NCBI RefSeq assembly: GCF_932526225.1
Contig: NC_064046.1
Location: 14,021,408-14,085,407 of the forward strand
Reading direction: 5' to 3'
DNA length: 64,000 bases
Origin: Nematostella vectensis
Lineage: Eukaryota; Cnidaria; Anthozoa; Actiniaria; Edwardsiidae
The stretch's first letter is position 1. Every line of letters starts with the position of its first letter. The notes under the pieces are model-generated. The model was not told where the DNA came from and searched no databases. It saw only the letters and a list, made by a program, of their open reading frames with translations. The translations under genes and the position numbers were made by a program. Below are positions 23,475 to 35,400 of the stretch, in pieces.

Positions 23475-26400
23475 TTTGACATTTGTTCTATTACATTCTA
23501 TTGGTACGCAAAGGCTATACTTGTGATCGAAGCTGTTCCGTATTCCAAGGTTATGGCAATCACGGGCGAAGTAATCCCACTTGTCAACATCTATGCCCGT
23601 CCTCTTGTTGGCAACAATCTGGAAAACATTAACGTACGTTATTCTTATGAATAAGATGCAGCAGAACCAGAGATTATAAGGGGCACCTTAAGCTCTACAA
23701 AAAAACACAAGATTGGTGGACAGAATGTTTAAGGCTTTCTTTTTTTCTCCCCTCCCCTCCTTCGGCCCTGGAATGTACTGTATCCATGAAGAGCGTGTTA
23801 TGTGTCATGGTGAGCTTACTTTGTAGACTTTTAAGCAAACCAAATCATTTATCTGATGGACTCAAACCTTGAAGCAAGGCCAAAAGAACATACAGAAAAT
23901 ATCCGTGCAAAGAGTAACACTAACTAACAACTATCAAACACTATCAAACAGCAAAAAAATGGCAAAGAGCATACACATAGTTGAAAGCCAAGTCGACACC
24001 TGACATTTAATAAGCCCTAGGCAGCCACACTCGATAAAAGCCAATAGCTAATTTATAGTATAAAAAGTGTTTTTATAAAAACGTCCCGAACCATAACAAA
24101 ACAAGCTGATAAAAATAACATTGCGAGTTTTGATAATAAAATGTTGTGGCGGGTAGTAATGACAGCCCCCTCATCATACCGTATGTAGTAATAAAAGTAC
24201 AGGAGACACACCTCATATAGGTAACTCTTCTCAATCGAACGTCCAGTATATGGCCAATCCTACAATAGATAAAGCTTTTAATCTTAGCTAGAAAATCGTT
24301 AAAGAGAAATCTTGAGATGGTTATAAAGTAGTTGATTCAGGGTTGTTTTTGTGTTTTTACAGTCAAATAGATCTACATTTTGAGTGCGTCTGTCTTCTTA
24401 TAGCTGCACAGATTGCGTCGCAGCATGTCATGAAAAAAAGTACTGTGACGCAAAAAAATATATTTCTTAAATAGCCAACATAATATTTTTGTGTCAAAGG
24501 CTACAAATGTGTGACAAGTATCGTTTTGTAGGTCCTAAAATACATTTTCTAGAAATGTACAGTCTCAGGAAATACACAATGACTGATAATACACTACACT
24601 GCAAACCTTTCAAATATAATTCCTGAGAATGTTACACCTACACATTGCCCAAAGCCTAGTTTAGTTTGACTGAACCAGATTAGCCTAAAATTCTCATTGA
24701 GGGCCATAAAGGTATTCTGCTGACATTACTAGAGTTTTTTATGTCAAATCAATTTTCTACAACACTTGCGCGTAATCTTGCTTTCTGATTTGTTGTTGGC
24801 CATGGTAAATCAGAGGAAATACACCAGCTATTCATCACCTCTTGATCAAAATGTTGTGGAGTCACAAGGCGCGTACAACCGAGTGATTTCGCATTAAATT
24901 TCGATCATGAGGTGACATATATCGTGGTGTATAAGAGTACATACCACCGAAAACTATGGGACATTTCTTTTCTACAAAACAAACAACAAAGACAGTATTT
25001 TACGAAATCAAAACAGCGAGCGCTCGTTTGAAATGGTGTGTTTTCTAGTGCATGCACAAGAGCATGCAACCGGTGTTTGCAGCACGTGCCGATTAACGAA
25101 AAGTGAAAACTTCAGCTTCAAAACTCTGCAGTCTTTATTACTTTTAGTGTCCTTTTGTAAGAATGGGAAATACATTTACTAGAAAAGATTATGATCCAAA
25201 TTTCTCAAGTTTGAATCAAGGTTTTTTCGTCTCTTTTACTTCAAGTGAACCTGCAAGGATTGCGGCATGTCGAATCCCGTGGTATGTCCTCTGATTCACC
25301 ATTGCTAACAACCAATCAGAAAGCTGTAGAATTGTTACTCACAAAAAATAAAGATACAGCACGAACCTTTCAATTGATGAACTGAGAGCCATTCGTTATT
25401 TTAAGGGTCCATGCTTACAATGGGAGTACCCTCAATACAAGTGAAGCCAGTTGTGATAATAATACTTTTTAATAATTATACAACAACACTCCTTAAATTG
25501 CATGTTTTGATTGGTCGAGGCGATGTGTTATAAGAGGACACATGCACACTTGGTGTCAGCATGTGTGTGCTCCTCAGTAATGTTGTATAAAATAAATAGT
25601 TCTCATTTATTTGTGAGTCCATCCTCTAATGGATGCACAGAACAGGGCTTCTGGAATTACGCGCTTGTGCGGAAGCGCGTAATCCGCGTAATCCACAAAT
25701 TTCCGCGTAATCCAGCGTAATTTGGCTAAATTTTGAAAGATAAAACATTTAATTGCACAGCTGATGTGTTCTTTTAGGGTTGTTACCTCTATTTCTCATA
25801 AAAAAAGAGAGATATTCTTCGTAAGAGTGCGATATTTCGAACTGGACTTCCGAAAGCAAATAAAATGACTAGGCGTTCTTTGCTAAACCGCGAAGGCCTA
25901 GGACTAATAATAAAATACTTTTTTTAATTGGCTGGTGGCTAGGAGCCGATGAAAACTCGCCTAAGATATTTTCACGCAAAAAATTAACCTTTTTCAAGTT
26001 ATTTCGTGCTTTCATTCGGTACAAAATGTTGTTTGGGCGTAACAGCAGTTCAAGTGAACTGCTGACTGCGAGATTGTGAACTGCTGACTGTTAGCGCGAG
26101 GTGGAGAGTTGTGGAGCCTTCAAGGTATTTCGCCAGACATCAAACCATTACAACATTCATTCTCATTTACTGACTATATAGAAGAGTTGGAGAATAGCAA
26201 TATTAGTTTATTTTAAGGCAGAAATTCGCGTATTGAAAATTGAAATTTTTTGGATTTCTTGAATGCAGCGTTGCATCATTGAAGTCGCATGAGTATCACA
26301 AATATCACAGGCGAAGGGTCATAAGGTAATACAAGAGGGTTTTCTTTTGCCATAAGGTTTCTCCTGTAGCCTTTCTTGACTAAACTGGTTGCACTTCGTG

Positions 26401-29400
26401 AGTCTTTCCCGCCATTTCTATATTTTTACTGTTGTGACTCTGTCACACTGTTTTGTCCTACGACAAAAACTGACTTCCCACGTTGTCTCCTGTTTTTCCG
26501 GCTTAGTTTTCTTGTGTTTGAAACTGTACTTTGTGTTTTCACCATAAGCTTAAGTGATATTTTGGATAATTCTTCACTTACAAACAATAATTTATTCAGC
26601 TCCGAAATCAGTCGCCTGTAAATTCTGCGAAGGATTTGCATATTTTTCTGAGCCCTGATTGCAATGCGCTGTTGTTGTGTCAGTCTCACGGTAGGCCAGT
26701 CACAGTTGGGTTGATGACAAAGAGTTAGTGATTGCGGTCGGATTGCGTTGTTGTGTAATACTGCTTGGAGTTTTTCTACCAGTGGGTTCTAAGTGCATTG
26801 TTGACTGAGCGCGTTGGTTCAGTTTACGGGCGACTCGAGTCCAACTTGTTTTTGCCACCCTGCATTTTCATTGTAGTCTTTTAACTATTTTATTCTACTT
26901 AATTTTACCTTGATTATTGATTATTAATAATTAATTGATCTAGTTAAATAAAAGAAAGGGAAACTAATCAAATAATTATATACAATCAAACAATTATTTA
27001 ACCGGAATAACCGGAAAATAACCTACAATACTATTTCTGTAATTCTTTTTCAAAAAAAAATATATATATATATATATAATAATTATATCTGGCATAATGG
27101 CAGGCCACCTCATGGCCCCCTTGATAGTACTCCTATTTGCTCTAAATCTCCAGAATTTCTTATTACGGTGGCAGAGCCCACTAATTGAGTCTAAGGCCGG
27201 ACCCTTCATTTCACCAGCACTTTTTGAAATGAGCCTGGACAAAGTTAAAATTTTCATGAACAATATTCATCCCAATCGTAGAAAATTGATCGCTCCAAGG
27301 AGTAACCCAAGCTCACTCGCCTTTTGCCTACTCATTCTTAGTGGGGACATCCCTCTCAATCCCGGTCCCACCTACCGGTATCCCTGTGGAGCATGCTCAA
27401 AACCAGTTAAATGCAACCAGAAGGGTATTCAGTGCGACTACTGCGATGCATGGTATCACACAAAATGCTGCTCAATAAGCAATGAAAGTTACAATACACT
27501 TGCTAACAGTTCTTGTTCTTGGATCTGCTGTGCCTGTGATGTGGCCAATTTCTCAAAGTCATCAAGTGGTCCTGACATTCCTGATGACAATTACTATTTA
27601 TCTTTATCAACATCAGTACAATCATCCGGCTCAGAATCGCCCCAGCCACTAACATCCTCCCCCAGGCAAAGATCTCCTGCATCAAATAAAATGAAAGACC
27701 CCCACAAATTGAGAGTGTTAACACTGAATGCTTGTAGCTTAAAGGGTAAAGATAAACGCCTTGAATTTCAAAGCCTGATTGACAACTACAAACCTGATAT
27801 TGTTAATGTAAATGAGACCCACATTAATGACACTGTCTTTTCGGCTGAAATTCTGGAGAAAGGTTACACCATTTTTCGTAAGGATAGAAACGAATTTGGT
27901 GGAGGGGTGTTGTCTGCTTTCTCCAACCATCTTGTGGTGACTCACGAGGAGCAAATGGATGGTAATTATGAAGGCATCTGGTCAAAGATAAATATTGCAG
28001 GAAGCAAATCACTTTTTGTTGGCTCAGTCTATAGGACCCCAGACTCAAATGTTGACCCCCTTGTAGCTCTCGATGGTGCATTATGCAAGCTGGTTAAAAA
28101 TCCAATTCCAAACATCCTCATTACCGGTGACCTGAACCTGCCTAGTACATCATGGGAAGATGATAACTACGCTGTAAGACCTAATCATACTTATGGGCTT
28201 GAAGTAAACCACAAGTTTTTGGACATTGTGAACGACCACTCACTGACTCAACATGTTATGGAGCCAACTAGAGGGGAGAACACCCTCGATCTTGTTCTCA
28301 CCACTTGCCCAGAGATGGTATTAGACCTAGTGGTTGAGCCCGGCATGAGTGATCATGATCTGGTGTTATTTGATCTAAACTTGAAGCCCTCCTTTAACCA
28401 GGAAAAACCTCGTAAAGTCTTTGTATTTAAGAAAGGTAATATGGGTGCAGTGAAAACTGACCTTAAAAAACATCTTGATAATTACTTCAACAATGAGGCC
28501 TATCATAAATTGATCCATGAAAACTATGATTTCTTTAAAACCACAATCACTGAGATTATGAAAAAACATATCCCACAAAAAAACATCAGTGGTAGATGGA
28601 ACTTGCCATGGATCACTAGTTCCATTAAAAGGTTAATCCGAAAAAAGCAACGTCTATATAACCATGCCAAACACTGTAACCATGCTGCCTGGAAAAAATT
28701 TAAAGACTTGCGTAAACTCGTAAAGAAAAATCTCGCTAAGGCACACAGCGAGTATGTGTCCCAGCTCTTAACAGTCCCAGAGGGTAGTGAAACAGCGAAC
28801 CATACCATAACCAAACGGTTCTGGACGTACATCAAGTCCAAAAAGACCCATGATGTTGGTGTTGCTCCCCTACGCAATGATAAGGGTGAATTAGTCAGTG
28901 ACAGTCTTGGTAAGGCACGTGCTCTGAGTTCACAGTTCCAGTCCGTTTTTACTCATGAAAATAATAGTTCTATACCTACACTTGGACCAAGTCCTTATCC
29001 GACTATACCGTCTACTTTAATATCTATAGACGGTGTTATCAAACTACTTCAAAATGTTAACCCGAAGAAAGCTAATGGCCCTGATTTAATCCCCTGTAAA
29101 ATTTTACAAGAAGCTGCCCATGAAATCGCCCCAGCTCTGACGTTCTTGTTCACACAATCTTTAGAGACCGGTACTCTCCCGAATGACTGGCTCAGTGCAA
29201 ATGTGACCCCAGTGTTCAAAAAGGGAAATAAGAATATCCCTTCCAACTACCGTCCTATTTCACTGACTGCTGTACCTTGTAAAATACTTGAGCACATTAT
29301 TTTCCATGACATAATGAATCATCTTGATACCCATAATATCCTCGTCAAGTTCCAACATGGTTTTCGCAGGTTCTTTTCCTGTGAAACGCAATTAATAACC

Positions 29401-32400
29401 ACCCTAGAGGATGTGGGGAAAGCTCTAGATCTCGGCAGACAAACTGATCTGATCATCATGGATTTTAGTAAAGCCTTTGATATTGTTCCCCACCAGCGGC
29501 TTATTTCCAAGCTCGATTTTTATGGAATTCGGGGTCTCCTAAAGACCTGGCTTACAACCTGGTTAACACATAGGGAACAATCCGTTCTTGTTGATGGAGT
29601 CTCATCTGCCCCTATAAGTGTGTCATCTGGTGTGCCCCGGGGGACCGTTCTCGGCCCACTGATGTTTTTACTCTACATAAATGACACCGGCAATGATTGT
29701 AAATCTTCTACCATAAGATTGTTTGCTGATGATACTCTTTTATACAGTGTCATCGAGGCAACTTCTGATGCACATCAGCTCCAGTCTGATCTTACCTCCA
29801 TCGAGAAATGGGCAGAGAAATGGCTCATGTCCTTTAACCCAACAAAATGTTTTGTCATGAGAGTCACGAGAAATAGGGAACCTATAGTATTTAACTACAC
29901 ATTGATGAACCACATCCTTAAACCAGTCGAACACCATCCATACCTAGGCGTCGAGCTCTCGAACACACTTGACTGGAGCTGGCATATAAACAACAAAGTG
30001 TCCAAAGCCAACCAGACCTTAGGTTTTCTTAGGCGCAACCTAAGCAACTGCCCAGCGAACATTAAGGAAGCTGCTTATAAATCGCTCGTTCTTCCACACT
30101 TAGAGTATGCCAGCTCTGCCTGGGATCCATGGTTGAAGAAACACGTCAAACAGATTGAGAAGGTTCAAAGGAGGGCGGGTCGTTTTGTTAAAAATTGCTG
30201 GGATAGGACTCCTGGCACAGTCACAAACATCCTAAACGATTTGGAGTGGCCCCCTCTCTCTAAAAGGCGCCAGGATGCCAGGCTTACATTATTTTACAAG
30301 GCTGTTAACAAAAAATCAGCACTTAAGATACCAGACAATATTGATAGACGCACCCGCCAATTACGCAGCTCTCATCCAGATAAATTTATTGAGTTATGTC
30401 CAAGAACAGAAGCTTATAAGAACTCGTTTTTCTGTAGGACAATAAAAGAATGGAACAAGCTGCCCCGCCTTACCCTGGATTCCACTAGTGCAGATATTTT
30501 TAGATAACGAATAAAATAAAATTAAATTAATAAAATTATATTAATACCAATAATGCTGTTTAAACGATTTTTATCTTTTTACTTTATTTCACCTTTTTTT
30601 ATTCTGCCTCATTATTATTTTTATTCTGCCTTATTATTATTTGTATTATTATTTATTTTTTATTATTATTATTATTATTTCTATTATTATTTTATTTTAT
30701 GTTTTTTATTATTTATTTATTTTTTTTTTTTTTTTTATTTTTTCATTTTTTAATTTTTTATTTTTATTTTAGTTAATTAATTAATTAATGTATTTATTTA
30801 TACAATTAATTTATATCCACAGTGATGGTAACCCCTTTATGGATTAACAATGTAAAACAGTTGATATTCCGTGTAATTTAGCGCGTAATTCAGTAAAGAA
30901 TCCCGCAAAATTTTGATTTTAAACACATTGACCCCTCAACCGGCCTGTACCGGCTTTGGGAAGTACCCACAACCCAAAAAATTCATAAATTAAAAATAAA
31001 CACAACAAGATGAAGATACTCAGGCATCAGTCTAAGGGATAAATGGTCTTGCAGATATGCATCCAACCAAGGTGTTGGCATCTACTCTTAAGCCAAATAA
31101 TAGCACAGGTTCTTTGACAAATCTCAAATCGAACAAGGAGAGAAAAGCAGAATCACCCCTCTCAATAAAACGCTCAAAATACCACACAAGGGAGAGAGAT
31201 CAGCAAACACAGCTCAAGACACAAATAGATACCTTTATTCTGATCCTCCAGGTACATTTCCTTGGCCTCAAAACACAATGTTCATTCCTTGAAGGATTGT
31301 ACAACCACGAAAATATCTTTACGTATTGCAAAGCATTATGGGAGATCCAGGGGAAAATTCACGAGGGGAGGGCCAGTATAAGTCTTTTCACCCCGAAGCC
31401 AAACAAATCAATTCCAGGTCATACAGACCCAGAATAGAAGTGTAAACAATTTTGCAATCAATTTGGTTTCAGAAAAGACAGCATTTAGGAGAGCTGTGGT
31501 GATTCATTAGAAAATTATTTTCTCATTCGGGCAAAGCCAAACAAGAAAAAATCATCATGAATCTACCTTTGCTTGCAAATATCCATAAGCAAAGCACTCA
31601 ATTATGCCCCAAAAGACTTCATGATGTCCTGAGACACTCTCCTAATATGCTCATAGCTGTATTTTTGATGAAAAATACAAGCAACCATCAACTTGTGCTC
31701 GCTTCAGCACAACGACGAGGGATTAAAAGTGGGGACCGCAAAGCACTGTTGGAAAGCTTGGACTAGGTGCAGCTGTGTTTGACTTTGACGGGCTGTATAA
31801 AACTCAGAATAGGGGGGAGGTTAATCTGTTTTCAGTCTGTTTTTTTGTAAATTCAGCTCCAAAAAAGCCAGGAGTCAATGGGTTAAAGAAAAATGCATTG
31901 CAAAATCCCGCGTAATTTAGCGCGTTATGATTGATTTTTCCACGCAATTTAGCCAAGAATCCCGCGTAATTTTGAGTTTTTTTCGCGTAATTCCAAAAGC
32001 CCTGACAGAAGACTTAACATGTACACATGAACAACAGTCATACAACTTGGCTGCATCTCGTTGTTTACTTTTTTGTTCATGACACGTAATCTGTGCATCT
32101 AAAAGAGGACAGAAGCATGCAAAAATGGGATCTATTTGTTAAATTTTACCTGTGTTTTCAGAGGCGTTTCCATGTTTCTTGGTCCAGCAATAAGCTCTTG
32201 GATAAACTCCATGTCGGTGTCTGACAGGCCATACCTCCTGAATTCTTCTGATAGCTTGTTATCATCCACCAGGTAGTTAAACATATCCACTGATGCCTGT
32301 TCATGCTATAAATAAATATTGAAAAAAAAAACCATGTTGTATTTGATACAAGGATTGCATGGTCAGATTTTTACTATGTTGGCAGAGAGCTATTACTTTG

Positions 32401-35400
32401 AAGTACCTTGGCCTAGCTTAGAAAATTCCCCTTTTGCTGACCAAAGGGCGAAGTACACACCTCTTCATCCACACCTACATCATGCCTGTGTTGTTCTCAG
32501 AAGGAACACTAATCTTAAATAAGGTTTGATATATTTTCTGGGCATGTACAAAGAATCAGAAGGAAGGCCTCTGAAAACAGGTTCTTTTGTTTGTGCATGC
32601 ACATAGTCCAAAAGCATGAATTAGCACAATACAAATAAAATGACACTATGCTTTTTTTTCTTTTTTTTTCACATTTTATGTAGTGGGACTAATCAAGTGC
32701 ACTTTTCAACTTTTCCCTTACTTTCCAGTCACAGCCTGGTCTTGCGGCAGGTATGAATCCAGCATCAAACATATGAGAGAATGGTCCATGACCTGGAATT
32801 AACATATCTTTTAATCTTGACGAAAATCCAATCGATATACTCGCAATCAATGAGACTAAACTTGATGATAATGTTTCGGACAACGAGGTTAATAAACCTC
32901 GTTCTACTCCTTTTTTGGTAAATACTTGGTATAGGCCACCAAATTCGCCTGTCAGTATATTCGCTTCTCTTGAAATATTAATTGGCAAACTAGACTCCAT
33001 GAATGTCGAATATTTTTTATTAGGTGATTTAAACTGTGACCAAACCGCTGTAATTCCAGACAATAATACTAACCTGATGAATAATATTTCTGACATTTAT
33101 GGCTTAACACAATTGATCAAAGAGGCCATACGAATCACCGAGAACACAGCAACACTGCTCGATGTTATCTACACTAATCACCCTGACAGAATTGCCTGTT
33201 CTGGTGTTTCGCATGTTGGTATAAGTGACCATAGCCTGGTTTACGCCTATCGCAAATTGTCAATTGGTCCGCCTAACAAAGGACACTTTACTATTATATA
33301 TCGCAAATTCAAAAATTTCAATTCTGATGCATTTCGCGCTGATATTGCATCTCTGAACTGGAACTTTCTTAATTCCTACAATGACCCGAATGTCATGTGG
33401 AATAATTGGAAAGAAATGTTCCTCCATTTCGTTGAAAAGCCTGCGCCTTTGTGCACTAAACGAGTCCGATTATCCAAATCGCCTTGGATTAACTCGGATT
33501 TGAAAAAACTAATGCATCAGCCAGATGTCTTTAAAATCAAGGCTATTCGCTCTAAAGACGTAAACGATTGGAAGATATTCAAAAAGTATCGGAATTTCGT
33601 AAATTGCCAAATCAAAATTGCCAAGCAAATATATTACGACAATGCTTTTCGCGAAAATGAAGGTAACATTCGGAATACCTGGAACGTGATCAACGAGCTT
33701 ACCTCGCGAAAAACGAATAACTCTACTATAAAGGAGGTAAAACTAGATGATGACCATTCTATTACAGATTCGCTCAGCTTGTCCGAAGCCTTTAATTCGC
33801 ACTTTGCGACAATCGGACCTAATCTAGCGAATAACATAGCTGCTAGTAGCGATTTGTCTCATCTTAATTTCTTAACTAGAGCAGCAAATAACAATTATTT
33901 CAATCTGACCGTTACTAGCCAGTCTAAAGTTTTGGCTCTTCTTCGCAAACTAACTAAAACAAAAGCCACAGGTTTAGACAGAATTCCCGCTCGGATTCTG
34001 AGAGAATGCTCCGATCAAATTGCAGCATCTCTTTGTTTAATTTTTAACCGTTCAATTATCTCTGGAATTTTTCCTGATGAATGGAAAAGTGCTAAAGTCA
34101 CTCCATTATTCAAAAATGGCCAGAGGTCCGACATAAACAATTATAGACCTATCTCTGTCACTCCTATTGTGGCGAAGATTTTTGAAAAAATTGTTTATGA
34201 ACAATTGTACGATTATCTCAGTGAGAACCATTTAATTTCTAGCTTTCAATCAGGTTTTCGGTCATTGCATTCCACTGTCACTGCCCTTCTAAAAGCAACT
34301 GACGACTGGGCTTTTAACATTAACAAAGGGAATGTAAACGCAGTGGTCTTTTTAGATCTTAAAAAAGCCTTTGATACCGTAGATCACGGCATTCTTTTGT
34401 CCAAATTAAATTTCTACGGGATCTCAGGTATTGCACACGAATGGTTCAAATCCTACTTACTTAATCGTACTCAAAGGTGCTCTGTGAATAATTCTCTCTC
34501 GGGTCCCAAATTTCTTACTTGTGGTATTCCCGAGGGGACCATTTTGGGACCATTACTATTTTTGCTTTACATCAATGATCTCCCTAACTGTCTTGTTAAT
34601 TCTTACCCACACATGTATGCTGACGATACTCATCTGACGTATGCCAGTAATAATGTGGGGAGCATGGAATCAAATTTGAATCAAGATCTCGCTAACGTCA
34701 GTGATTGGCTTAAAGCCAACAAACTGACCCTTAATAAATCTAAAACTGAATTCATGCTGGTCGGCTCGCGCCAAAGACTAAGTACCTTTGAGAACTCTCC
34801 TCGTTTAGTTCTCGATAATTCCCTAATTAAGGAAGTCCCTAATACAAAATCTCTAGGAGTCTGCATCAATCAACACCTCTCCTGGAACTCTGAAATAATC
34901 TGTGAATAATTCTCTCTCGGGTCCCAAATTTCTTACTTGTGGTATTCCCGAGGGGACCATTTTGGGACCATTACTATTTTTGCTTTACATCAATGATCTC
35001 CCTAACTGTCTTGTTAATTCTTACCCACACATGTATGCTGACGATACTCATCTGACGTATGCCAGTAATAATGTGGGGAGCATGGAATCAAATTTGAATC
35101 AAGATCTCGCTAACGTCAGTGATTGGCTTAAAGCCAACAAACTGACCCTTAATAAATCTAAAACTGAATTCATGCTGGTCGGCTCGCGCCAAAGACTAAG
35201 TACCTTTGAGAACTCTCCTCGTTTAGTTCTCGATAATTCCCTAATTAAGGAAGTCCCTAATACAAAATCTCTAGGAGTCTGCATCGATCAACACCTCTCC
35301 TGGAACGCGCACATTACTAATATTTCAAAAAAATTGCTTCTGGAATAGGCGCAATCAAGAGATGTCGCCCATTTGTTCCACTCGAAACACTAAGGTACGC

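Larger units (their letters stand above)
20103..23475 (+). mobile_element. LINE 1: Jockey/CR1-group retrotransposon with 2A-like motif
   Basis: Frame open from 20103 to stop 23331-23333. Order: 2A-like DVALNPGP (20334-20357), apurinic-type endonuclease with SETHLKQ, GGDVNQL and KTDHTAV (about 20763-21430), and a reverse transcriptase with MDFSKAFD at 22386 and YADD at 22653. The 3' end has AATAAAG and an (ATT)n tail (23418-23475), typical of this LINE group. The first in-frame ATG is 3' of the 2A-like motif, so the copy is probably truncated at its 5' end. It sits antisense in a SAMHD1-B intron. Confidence 0.93.

Noticed and set aside
30553-30753. 66-codon ORF rich in Phe and Tyr
   Set aside because: It is a translation of T/A low-complexity DNA after the LINE 2 tail.
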